A model generated the notes under the pieces. The model saw only the letters and a list, made by a program, of their open reading frames with translations, was not told the DNA's origin and did no database searches. Shown here one piece after another: positions 8,483 through 17,100 of a stretch of 64,000 nt of DNA (its first letter is position 1; each line of letters opens with the position of its first letter). The stretch is taken from NCBI RefSeq assembly GCF_052089425.1, contig NZ_JBQCZW010000003.1, forward strand, positions 62,001 through 126,000, written 5' to 3'. The translations under genes were made by a program, and so were the position numbers. Origin of the DNA: Ancrocorticia sp052089425 (GTDB taxonomy: Bacteria > Actinomycetota > Actinomycetes > Actinomycetales > Actinomycetaceae).

Positions 8483-9496
8483 TCAGTCCAACTCGTACAC
8501 GGTTCGCTTGGAGAAGTATCTCTGTTGCAGGAAGGTAATGGCCAAGATGATGATCAGCAGGATGACTGCCATGGCCGAAGCCCGCCCAAGCTGGTTCCCT
8601 CCGCGGAATGCCGTCTGATAAATGTGTGCGGCGATCAAGTCAGTGGTGCCACCGGGATACCCGGGCTTCCCGTCCGTTAAGCCGTACACCAGATCGAAGG
8701 CTTGGAACGAAGATATGAACGTGGTGATCAATACGAAGAACGTGGTGGGCCGCAACATCGGTAGATACATCTTGGTCAGCAGCCGGAAAGATCCGGCTCC
8801 ATCCAACTTTGCGGCTTCGATAAGCGATGTTGGAATGGACTGAAGCCCGGCAAGGTAGAACAGGGAAATGTATCCCACGTTCTGCCACACGTACACGAAT
8901 GCAACCATGGGTAGGGCTAAGTTGGTGTTGCTCATCCACTCAATCCGCGTGCCGATGACGGAGTTAATGAGACCGTTCGATGGGTCCAGCATCCAACGCC
9001 ATACGATTCCCAGTGTCAGAGGCGCGCATACCCAGGGCAGCACATACATGAGCTGCAAGAACGTGGAGCCCGGGAGCCTGCGATTCAGCCCGATCGCGAT
9101 GAACAGCCCAACGAATATGGCGGTAGGCAGAGCCATCGCCGTGAATGCCACGGTTACGATAAGTGACTTGGTGAAGGAATCCCCGCTGAAGAGCCACTGG
9201 TAGTTGTCCAGCCCAACGAAGCTTGGATCGGAAATGAGGTTCCAGTTGGTCAGTGAGATAACGAAAACCAGCAGGAACGGAACGATAAGAAAAAGCCCCA
9301 CTCCGATGAGTGAAGGACTCAGCATGAGGTACGCAGTCAGGCTTTCTTTCCTGCGCCGCGTACGCAGGGTCTTGCGCTGGACACCGCCTACTTGGACCCC
9401 GCCAGTGTGGACGCCGTTTTCCCGGGCCTCGCCTCCTCGGGTTGCGCTTGCCGTCTGAATCTCAGCCACATCCACCTCATATTCACTCAAACCCAT
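8483..9496 (-). CDS. carbohydrate ABC transporter permease, MalF/UgpA-like
   Basis: A 337-residue membrane permease, first gene of the sugar-importer cluster. Six helices start at about residue 52 (SLTAYLMLSPSLIGVGLFLIV), and the EAA loop reads LIEAAKLDGAGSFRLLTKMYLP. The roughly 50-residue cytoplasmic N-terminus is unusual in holding short Gly-Val repeats (GVHTGGVQVGGVQ). The gene ends RTVYELD, followed after 15 nt by the MalG-like permease. Confidence 0.93.
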   Translation of the reverse strand: MGLSEYEVDVAEIQTASATRGGEARENGVHTGGVQVGGVQRKTLRTRRRKESLTAYLMLSPSLIGVGLFLIVPFLLVFVISLTNWNLISDPSFVGLDNYQWLFSGDSFTKSLIVTVAFTAMALPTAIFVGLFIAIGLNRRLPGSTFLQLMYVLPWVCAPLTLGIVWRWMLDPSNGLINSVIGTRIEWMSNTNLALPMVAFVYVWQNVGYISLFYLAGLQSIPTSLIEAAKLDGAGSFRLLTKMYLPMLRPTTFFVLITTFISSFQAFDLVYGLTDGKPGYPGGTTDLIAAHIYQTAFRGGNQLGRASAMAVILLIIILAITFLQQRYFSKRTVYELD

Positions 9497-9513
9497 AATC
9501 TACCCACTTCAGC

Positions 9514-9531
9514 CCGCCACGTCTGTGGCGG
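9514..9531. other. short hairpin in the leader of the sugar-importer operon
   Basis: A perfect 7-bp stem CCGCCAC/GTGGCGG with a 4-nt loop lies between the vapC stop and the first permease start. It has no U-tract, so a leader or mRNA-end structure is more likely than an intrinsic terminator. Confidence 0.4.
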
Positions 9532-9556
9532 CCATTACCGGAGAGTTGCACGCGCC

Positions 9557-9979
9557 CTAAGCATCGAAGGGAAACAAACGGAAAGATTTCTCGCCTGACA
9601 GTGGAGTAACAGCCCTAAAATGGCGCTGGTCCACCGTGAGGAGATCGCAGGTGCGGTAGTCCTGCGCGTGCACGACGAGCGTTGCATCGGTTAATCCAAG
9701 TGGGAATTCGTCATACTCTCTAGCCACGCTCGCTGAGCGAACAGCGATGTTGTGGTCAAAGGGTATAACTGTCATCGTCTCCAGCACGTCGTCTAGCACG
9801 ATCCCACGAGCGTGTTTGCCGAGGCGCGTTGCAACGAGGTGATCTAGTTCTGCAAGCACGAGAGCTGGCACCCAGAGTTTTTCGCTGAATCCGGTCAGGT
9901 ACCTACTAACGGCCACATGGTGCGCATCTGCGCGGTCGTAACAGGCATAGATTGCGCCCGTATCAGCAATAAGGGTCAC
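9557..9979 (-). CDS. vapC: PIN-domain ribonuclease toxin, VapC family
   Basis: A 140-residue PIN domain with its acidic metal-binding residues: D6 (IADTGAIYACYD), E44 (ALVLAELDHLV), D98 (LGLTDATLVV) and D117 (LLTVDQRHF). VapC toxins are magnesium-dependent endoribonucleases that cut tRNA or rRNA. The GTG at 9979 is chosen because it follows the antitoxin stop by 1 nt and places D6 at the normal distance from the N-terminus; an upstream ATG would overlap the antitoxin extensively. Translational coupling to vapB is expected. Confidence 0.9.
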   Translation of the reverse strand: MTLIADTGAIYACYDRADAHHVAVSRYLTGFSEKLWVPALVLAELDHLVATRLGKHARGIVLDDVLETMTVIPFDHNIAVRSASVAREYDEFPLGLTDATLVVHAQDYRTCDLLTVDQRHFRAVTPLSGEKSFRLFPFDA

Positions 9980-9980
9980 G

Positions 9981-10214
9981 TTATTCCACTCCGAATCCAG
10001 TGGCAGTGAGGATATCGTCCACGTCAGCTGAGGTAGTAGATGTCCCACTGTCGAATAGGCCAAACCGTATTTCGCCTGCAGTCTTACCCTTGCCATGCAG
10101 TTTTTCTGTCAGAGCTTCGCGGATAAGGTCGGATTCGCTGCGCCCGTCCGCCTCGGCACGCGCTTTAAGTGCAGCCTTGAGCTCCTCGGGAAGATAAATC
10201 GTTGTTCGCACCAT
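9981..10214 (-). CDS. vapB: ribbon-helix-helix antitoxin, VapB-like
   Basis: A 77-residue antitoxin. The first half is a ribbon-helix-helix (CopG/Arc) DNA-binding fold (TTIYLPEELKAALKARA, SESDLIREAL); the C-terminal part (FGLFDSGTSTTSADVDDIL) would neutralise the toxin. GGAGGT abuts the ATG directly, so the next codon, a GTG at 10211, has better spacing and may be the real start. A perfect palindrome lies 13 bp upstream and is the obvious autoregulatory operator. Confidence 0.88.
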   Translation of the reverse strand: MVRTTIYLPEELKAALKARAEADGRSESDLIREALTEKLHGKGKTAGEIRFGLFDSGTSTTSADVDDILTATGFGVE

Positions 10215-10226
10215 ACCTCCACTCTA

Positions 10227-10244
10227 TGCCATACATGTATGGCA
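10227..10244. promoter_or_regulatory. 18-bp perfect palindrome, probable VapBC operator
   Basis: TGCCATACATGTATGGCA is a perfect palindrome located 13 bp before the vapB start, where the promoter should be. Ribbon-helix-helix antitoxins usually bind such sites as dimers or with the toxin and repress their own operon. Confidence 0.75.
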
Positions 10245-10277
10245 CCTCTAGAATGTGCATTACGACCATTTCCGATC

Positions 10278-10733
10278 TCACGCAGCCGGCGCCTTCGTGT
10301 CATACCACGTGATGAGGTAATCCGAATCGAAATCGGGGCAGCATTTGGCGCAGGATACCGGCGTTCTCCGAAGCCTGTGGCGCGTAATCACGTGACCGTT
10401 GGGGCAGTACCCGACGTAACGGGTCGGCAGCTCAGGACCCCCGCTCAAGGTGGCGGTTGGCGTTCCCCCGATCCGGAGAGCTTTGGCTTTCCACACGGCG
10501 TCGTGATTGTGCCTAGGCCCTGCTAAGACGTGCGCAATTTCGTGGAGGACAACCTGATGAATGTATTCTTCATCCGCTAAAAGGGTGATTGGCGTAGAGA
10601 GGCTGATTGTGGAGGTGGTGAAGGAGGTCATGCCAGCTCGGCGCCGGGCATGATCAAAGGTAATGTTCCATTCGTGGAGCCCATGTGAATCCATGAGTTC
10701 ACGAGCAAGGCGGTGAGCGCTGTAGAGTTCCAT
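10278..10733 (-). CDS. SprT-like zinc metalloprotease-fold protein
   Basis: A 151-residue SprT-like domain protein. It has the zinc-binding HEIAH motif (H64, E65, H68) followed by histidines at 75 and 77, and a C-terminal zinc-ribbon-like portion with C110, H114, C128, C131 and C132. Eukaryotic relatives (Spartan/SPRTN) cleave DNA-protein crosslinks; the bacterial role is not well established. It is transcribed divergently from the flavoprotein gene. Confidence 0.85.
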   Translation of the reverse strand: MELYSAHRLARELMDSHGLHEWNITFDHARRRAGMTSFTTSTISLSTPITLLADEEYIHQVVLHEIAHVLAGPRHNHDAVWKAKALRIGGTPTATLSGGPELPTRYVGYCPNGHVITRHRLRRTPVSCAKCCPDFDSDYLITWYDTKAPAA

Positions 10734-10794
10734 GCCGCCAGTCTATTTCCCGCCTCCACCACGTTTGGCCGCTCCGCCCAGTAGTCTTGGAACC

Positions 10795-12048
10795 ATGACG
10801 GCACAGGTCCCAACGCACGCACAGTCTCAACGGCTGCCAGCCGGCGCGTGGGTTCCCGCGGAACGCGATGGCCTCCCACTGTGGGATGCGGGCCGCGGCA
10901 GATCCGTTTCCCGCGATTCGGCGGTGCATGAGGTGGATGTGCTGGTGATCGGCGCCGGGCAGGCGGGCCTCGCGATGGCATACGAACTTGGCCGGCGCGG
11001 GTTTTCCGGTTACGCCCCACAGGAGGAATTCTCTGGACAGCGTTCCAGTCGCGGCACCTACCTTGTTCTGGATGCTGAGAACAGGCCCGGCGGTGCGTGG
11101 CAGCACCGGTGGCCCAGCCTGACGATGGGGAGGGTGAACCATATCGCCGATTTGCCCCACTTTCCCGCGGAAAAAATTGAACCTTCGGAGCGCGCCTCCG
11201 AGTGGGTGACCACCTATTTCGGAGATTTTGAGGATACCTTCGACCTTCCGATCTTCCGTCCGGTGATGGTCACGGGAGTTTTTGACGACGACGGCGAAGC
11301 CCCCGCCCCACACCGCCTCCTGACAGTCTCAACCACTGCCGGAACCTTCGCCGCAAAGGTGATCGTGAACTGCACCGGAACGTGGACCCGACCGTTCATT
11401 CCCCACTATCCGGGCATCGGGAGTTTCCGCGGTATGCAGTTCCATTCGCAAAGCTTCCCAGGATCGCGAGCATTCGAGGGCAAGCGTGTAGTGGTTGTTG
11501 GCGGCGGCTTGAGCGCACTTTCCCACCTTGACGATCTGGACCACGGGGCAAAGAAGATTCGGTGGGCCACGCGAACGCCACCGCGATGGAAGAACGAAAC
11601 GTTGGGCGGCCCGGGGCTCAGCCCCGAGGCGGGTATGGGAGTGGAGGAACGCGTGCGCGCGCGAGTGGAAGCTGGGCTGGCACCGCTGCCGGTGGTTGCG
11701 GAAACTGGGCTGCCAGTCACTGACTTCACGCAGTCACTGAAGGAACGGGGCCTCACCAAGCGTTGGCCAATGTTCTCATCGATAGAGGTTGATGGTGTGC
11801 GGTGGGATAACGGCGATTTCTGGCAGGCGGATGCCATTGTATGGGCCACGGGATTTCGTCCTGAGCTCCGTCACTTTTCCTCACTTGGTATTCGCTTGTC
11901 CGGGGGCGGTATCCTCATGGATGGAACACAAGTGGTAGCAGATCCGCGAATTCACCTTATTGGCTACGGGCCAAGCGCCTCGACCGTTGGGGCGCGGTGG
12001 GCCAGCCGGAAAGCTGCCGCGGGAATCTTGACATACCTTGGGAGTTGA
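10795..12048 (+). CDS. flavin-containing monooxygenase-like NAD(P)/FAD-binding protein
   Basis: A single-component flavoprotein of the CzcO/FMO type, 417 residues from the ATG at 10795. It has an FAD dinucleotide site (VLVIGAGQAGLAMAYELGRRG), the GGAWQHRWPSL segment that follows FAD binding, a second dinucleotide fold for NADPH (VVVVGGGLSALSHL), and the C-terminal ATGFRPE motif. Such enzymes oxygenate small nucleophilic or ketone substrates; this one's substrate is not predictable. The N-terminus before the FAD fold is longer than usual (about 45 residues). The stop overlaps the next start by 1 nt. Confidence 0.88.
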   Translation: MTAQVPTHAQSQRLPAGAWVPAERDGLPLWDAGRGRSVSRDSAVHEVDVLVIGAGQAGLAMAYELGRRGFSGYAPQEEFSGQRSSRGTYLVLDAENRPGGAWQHRWPSLTMGRVNHIADLPHFPAEKIEPSERASEWVTTYFGDFEDTFDLPIFRPVMVTGVFDDDGEAPAPHRLLTVSTTAGTFAAKVIVNCTGTWTRPFIPHYPGIGSFRGMQFHSQSFPGSRAFEGKRVVVVGGGLSALSHLDDLDHGAKKIRWATRTPPRWKNETLGGPGLSPEAGMGVEERVRARVEAGLAPLPVVAETGLPVTDFTQSLKERGLTKRWPMFSSIEVDGVRWDNGDFWQADAIVWATGFRPELRHFSSLGIRLSGGGILMDGTQVVADPRIHLIGYGPSASTVGARWASRKAAAGILTYLGS

Positions 12049-12743
12049 TGGTGCCTTCTATTAATCTGGTCCAACAGATTTCGCTTGAAGGGGCGGTACC
12101 CGCAGATCGGAATCTGGATCACTTGCGCAGGATTGGTACTGGCCTCTTTGTGGGATCAGTTGTGGGGACAATAGGAACCGTATTGTTTGCTGATCTAGAT
12201 CTGACGCAGGGCAATTTTTGGGTTGTTCTGGTTGTCATGATCATCGTGGCGCTGGTGTGTCTGTTGCCGTGGGCTATGCATTTTCCGCCAATGAAGCCTA
12301 TTCCGGTTGTGGCACGCACGCTCGGCACTGATGAAAGCCCGGAGCAGCGATACGTGCAGCGAGGCGGCGCCCAGCAAGGACTACTGGTTCCCGTGGTTGT
12401 GCATCCGCTTGATGGCTCGCCGAACTTCAGGTCCATCATTCTCCTCCGTGATGCGGACCCGGCTGAACCGAGGGATCCGGTTGTTGGCAGCCTTCTGGCC
12501 CTCCAACAGAACGAAGAGGGGATGGGAGAACTTTCGAATGTTGAGACGGTGAGTGCTCAGCAGCAACGAGTGATCGACCAGCTGACAAGGCACCCCAAGC
12601 AGCTGTCAAACGATGCCCCGATTTTGCCGATGCGCCGGGGAACAATGGAACGTCACCCGTGGTGGGCTGGCCTCCAATGGTGGGGGTCGATTGCGGCTGG
12701 CGTCCTCGCTTCTGTTGCCGTGGTGCTCTTGTTGGCAGGTTAA
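12048..12743 (+). CDS. hypothetical membrane protein coupled to the flavoprotein gene
   Basis: A 231-residue protein with no recognised family. Two hydrophobic helices lie near residues 30-75 (TGLFVGSVVGTIGTVLF and FWVVLVVMIIVALVCLLP), a soluble region of about 120 residues follows, and a C-terminal helix closes it (SIAAGVLASVAVVLLLAG). The ATG overlaps the preceding TGA as TGATG, so it is translated by coupling with the monooxygenase-like gene. Confidence 0.72.
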   Translation: MVPSINLVQQISLEGAVPADRNLDHLRRIGTGLFVGSVVGTIGTVLFADLDLTQGNFWVVLVVMIIVALVCLLPWAMHFPPMKPIPVVARTLGTDESPEQRYVQRGGAQQGLLVPVVVHPLDGSPNFRSIILLRDADPAEPRDPVVGSLLALQQNEEGMGELSNVETVSAQQQRVIDQLTRHPKQLSNDAPILPMRRGTMERHPWWAGLQWWGSIAAGVLASVAVVLLLAG

Positions 12744-12854
12744 AAGTGCGGACGTAGTGTGTGTTTGAGACTAAAGTCCGTATGATGAGGTCAACGATAG
12801 CCCGCACAGGCGGTGATGACACCGTGTGGGAATACCGAATCTGAAGGGCCCTTC

Positions 12855-13255
12855 ATGAGTGAGAACAACGGATCGGCTTGGCCTAATCAGGGTGGCCAAG
12901 GCGGAAACGGACAACCATCGCAGCCCGGAAATGGGCAACAGTACCAGCCAAGTGGCGATGCTTTTGGCCCGCGCCCTACGGACCCTTTTTCGTCCGCTCC
13001 TAGCGCGTCCTCGGCACCTAACTCCACCCAGCAGTACGGCCAGAGTCCGTATGCTGCGCCGGGTCAGCCTGGCCAATACGGTCAGAGCCAACCCGGTCAA
13101 TATGGGCAGGGGCAGTTTAGTCAAGGGCAGCCGGGTCAATATGGCCAAGGTCAGTTTAGCCAAGGACAGTATGGCCAGCCCCAGTACGGTCAGGGCCAGC
13201 AGCCGGGCCCCTTTGGTCAGGGACCCAACGGGCCATCAGGCCCATTCGGCCCCGG
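12855..13255 (+). CDS. Gly/Gln/Pro-repeat N-terminus of a probable membrane protein, cut by gap
   Basis: The reading frame begins MSENNGSAWPNQ and continues as a low-complexity region dominated by repeats of QPGQYGQ and QGQFSQG, reaching FGQGPNGPSGPFGP before the N run. Repeats of this kind usually form the cytoplasmic N-terminus of actinobacterial membrane proteins whose helices follow. That part is missing, so the family cannot be named. The DNA repeats (period about 15-21 bp) may have caused the assembly break. Confidence 0.6.
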
Positions 13256-13355
13256 NNNNNNNNNNNNNNNNNNNNNNNNNNNNNNNNNNNNNNNNNNNNN
13301 NNNNNNNNNNNNNNNNNNNNNNNNNNNNNNNNNNNNNNNNNNNNNNNNNNNNNNN
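13256..13355. other. assembly gap (100 N)
   Basis: Exactly 100 N. It separates the plus-strand repeat-rich gene from a minus-strand small gene, and both lose their 3' ends here. The real missing length is unknown. Confidence 0.99.
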
Positions 13356-13528
13356 GTTCGCGGGACCCACCAGATGAGCACGGCTCCCATGATGGTTGCA
13401 CAGACGAGTCCAATTAAGCCATCTGCCATACCTTGTATCCATGACTTGTCAGTGAAAAGCCAATTCACAAGAGAAATTGTTGCCACTAAGATCCCGAACC
13501 AGATAAATAACCTTAGAAATTTGTGCAT
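13356..13528 (-). CDS. small two-helix membrane protein, 3' end lost in gap
   Basis: The visible 57 residues start MHKFLRLFIWFG and form two hydrophobic helices (FIWFGILVATISLVNWLF and GLIGLVCATIMGAVLIWWV), then run into the gap. The ATG lies 7 nt after the stop of the secreted-protein gene, with a GAGG ribosome site overlapping that stop, so the two are coupled. Size and position would suit an immunity or export partner, but this is inference only. Confidence 0.55.
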
Positions 13529-13535
13529 ACTGGCC

Positions 13536-13967
13536 TCAGCAGATGTTATCCCAAGGAAGGTATGTTGAGGCGGCATTCCCGACAAGGCCGCATGCGAATC
13601 CGATTCCAAATGTCCAGAATCCCAAAGGGATGCAGACCAGACTTTGCCAAGCCACACTCCAAGTGAAGTTGCCAGCATCTGCTCTTGCGCACCCGGTCTT
13701 TGGAGACACCATTGGAAGGTTGACTATTGTTGGAGGTTTTCCACCTGGAAACCCTGCTTTCTCCTCTTCTGCTTGAGTAGAGTCACGTTCCTGATACGTG
13801 GCTAGAGGGAAACTGTTAGTCGGTAAAGATTCTTGTACAAGGACAAGTTCCATCAGGTCGGCAGGGGGATCTACAGTACTGTCCTCATTTCCAACAGCTG
13901 CTCCCGCACTGGCAAGTACGATCGCTGTACATGCAACGGTACTAGTGAGTTTATTCTTGAGTTTCAT
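13536..13967 (-). CDS. secreted small protein with four-cysteine hydrophobic C-terminus
   Basis: A 143-residue protein that I do not recognise. A Sec signal peptide (residues 1 to about 24, KLKNKLTSTVACTAIVLASAGAA) precedes an acidic middle region. The C-terminal 50 residues are rich in Gly, Trp and Phe, with cysteines C93, C112, C126 and C143, the last being the final residue. A pro-region followed by a Cys/Gly/aromatic-rich tail resembles the layout of secreted bacteriocin precursors. The DNA here is visibly poorer in G+C than its neighbours, which suggests horizontal acquisition. The following small membrane protein gene is coupled to it. Confidence 0.65.
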   Translation of the reverse strand: MKLKNKLTSTVACTAIVLASAGAAVGNEDSTVDPPADLMELVLVQESLPTNSFPLATYQERDSTQAEEEKAGFPGGKPPTIVNLPMVSPKTGCARADAGNFTWSVAWQSLVCIPLGFWTFGIGFACGLVGNAASTYLPWDNIC

Positions 13968-14158
13968 TGCACTGCCATCTTTCTTCAGTCAGCTTTGATA
14001 GAGTGAAATGACAATTTCAATGCTAACGGAATGTAAAATGAGAAACAACCGTTTTACGGCAGCATTCGAATTTACTATTCGAGGATAGATTTGAGATTAT
14101 CCATTGAGCGTCGGTGGTGGTTTCGGAGGTTAGCGTTGGCTGTCTGCCTGTGAATCCG

Positions 14159-17100
14159 TCAGATAGATGCCAAGAGTTTGGTGATTCGCTTGGTGCTCAC
14201 TTTGCCCTGTGTACCTAGTTGCTGAGCGAACAGGGACACCCGAAACTCCTCCAACATCCAGCGGGCTTGTTCAAGCGTCCGCATTGCCCGTAGATCATAG
14301 GGTTGGCCCGCAAGCTCTTCGCGTTTAGCATCGATGTGAGAGGATACATCGGAAACCTGCCAAGCGAGCGAATCATCTGCAGCCGGATTTTGGCTCGCCT
14401 TCTCCAAGCGGATTGCCGCGGCGTTCAGGTAGCGGATGAGGTGGGGCAATTGTTCCTCCGGAGTACTGAAGAGGAAGCCGGAGGGCATGAGCGCATTGAG
14501 CTGATCGTGTAGATCGGACACCGTCGCGAGCAGAGTAATTGAGGTATTGGCCTTGAGCGATTGCTCCACCGAGGCCCATGAGGTGCAGATTCGAGCCGCA
14601 AGCGTGGCCAATTCGTGAACATCATCCTCGAAGCGATTGCGAGCCGTCGCGCACAGATCGTCCCAGAGTGCCTGTTCCCGCAGTTCCCCGAGGGACACTC
14701 CCTGCTTCTTGGCCCAATGATCCGCGAGGTTGCGAGCTACGGTGAGCTGAAGATCGTCCACCAGAGCGCTGGTGGACGGATACGGTGATCCGGCCAGCCC
14801 GAGCGCCTGCAGGGAGTTCCATCGTGATGTGATGCGAGCTTCGGGAAGCTGGAGCGTTTGCTTGAGGAGCTGAATTACTCCTAAACGGTGTTCGCGCACC
14901 TGCTGGGCGGGCTCGGACAGAACATCCACGTATACGCCACTCTTGCGGCGAATCAGTGCCGGATAGCCGCGCACGATCATGCCGTGGAGGCCGGGAGTTT
15001 CCACTGAAAGGGGAAGATTCTGAGGCCATGTGGTGAGGGGCTCATCTTCAAGAGTGCTCTCCCGTTTGCTCCCTTGCCCGCGCGCGCCATCAGACTGGGC
15101 TGGCGCGCCGGACTTGGGCGCTGGCTTGGACTGCGTGGCCGAACCGGAGTTAGCAGAGGCTGAACGGTTATGAGATGTTAGCCCTGCCTTTTCCGACTGG
15201 GCTTTCCACGCGGAATCGCTTGGCTGAAGAGATTGCGAGAGTCCTGCCCGCGCTTCATCCAGAGCTTGAGCAACCGCTCCCTTCACTACACCTTCAACCG
15301 CGGATTTGGCCCGTGGAGCCAGAGAATTGTGAAGGGCGGACAGGTTGGTGCCCTCTTCGAGCACCGCACCGCGTTCGCTACGAATCCTAAAATGCATCTG
15401 GAGGTAGTCAGGCAGCTCGGTGTGCCGCCAGTCATCGTCCGTGATCCAGAATCCGCGGAGTTGGAACACGGCATCGCCGAAGGCATCGTGAAAATTCTGG
15501 CCACTGGATGGATCAAGGAGCGGCAGGATCGCCTGTGCTACGTCGGGGGCAGGAACCAACTTGCGCCGCACCTGCTTCGGGAGGGCGCGAATGGTTCCAA
15601 TCACGAGATCCTCGCGCATGCCCGGTACCAACCAGTCAAAGCCCACGTCCTCCACTTGGGGAAGAAGGGTGACGGGGATGGTAACGGTGACTCCGTCCCC
15701 GTACTGGCCCGGATTGAATGTGTATTCCAAGGAAAACGTGAGATCACCTTGGGTCCATTCGCTCGGGTACTCTGCCGAGGAGGCACCAGCGCTCCCGAGC
15801 AGTAGTTCAGGCGTGAAATTGAGGAGGCTTTTATCCTTCTCCTTCTTCCACCAGGAATCGAAATGACGAGCGGATACAACATTCTGCGGAATGCGCTCCG
15901 AGTAGAAATCGAATATCGCCTGATCGTCCGCAACCACGCCGCGCTTGCGAAGCTTTTCCTCGGTTCGAAGAGCATCCTCCAACGCTTCCTTGTTCCGGGA
16001 GAGGAACTTGTGGTGGGAGCGCCATTCGCCCTCCACAAGCGCGTGGCGGATGAACATTTCGCGTGCGAGTTCTTTGGAGGATTCCGTGCCAACGGAAGAG
16101 AGCAGGATGTTGCGATCGGCCACCAGAGTCATGCCGTAAAGCGTGACCTTTTCCTTGCACATGGCGGCACCCTTGCGGCTGCTCCAGTACGGCTCAGAAT
16201 AACTCTTGCGCGTCAGGTGCTTGGCCAGAGGTTCGATCCAGTGTGGTTCAACGGATGCCACGGTGCGAGCGAAGAGCCGGGAGGTTTCCACCAGTTCCGC
16301 GGCCATCACCCAATCGGGTGTACGCCGGTGCAATCCGGAGCCTGGCCAGATGACGAAGTGAGTTCCGCGTGCACCCGAATAGTCCTTCGTGCGCTCGCTC
16401 CAGTTGCCCAGGTTGGACAGAAGCCCCACCAGCATGGAGCGATGAATGGAACCGGCTTCAGGGGTATCCGATCCTCGCCCAAGCTCCCGGCACGCCGTGG
16501 CAACGGCGGCAGAACCCGCCTGCCCGGCCCCGGCGTCACGAATCTGAGCATGGGAGGGAAGTTCGAGCCGATGAATGTCTAGTCCGAGTGGCCGGGCCAT
16601 CTGCTGGAGCTGGCTCACAACGTCACTCCACTCGCGGTAGCGCAGATAGTTGAGGTACTCGGCGCGGCACGTACGCCTAAACTGCGAACCCGAGAGTTCG
16701 CGCTGCTGAGTGTGCAAGTACCGCCACAGTGTGAGGTAGGCAAGAAAGTCCGATGAGCTGGCCGTAAAGCGCGCATGGAGCTGATCGGCCTGCGCGCGCT
16801 TCTCCGTGGGGCGCTCGCGAACATCTTGAACCGAAAGGGCAGCCACGAGGATCAGAACCTCGGACGCGCACCCGTTGCGCTGAGCCTCGATGAGCATGCG
16901 GCCAAGCCGGGGGTCTAGGGGCAGGCGGGAGAGCTGATGCCCGATCTTCGTCAACCGAGTTCCGTGGCGGGTATCAACGGCGCCGATTTCTTCCAATAAC
17001 TGCATGCCAGCGCGCACGGCGCGTTCTTCGGGAGGATCAATGAACGGGAACTTGGAGATATCTCCGAGCCCGAGCGAGATCATCTGAAGGATGACCGAAG

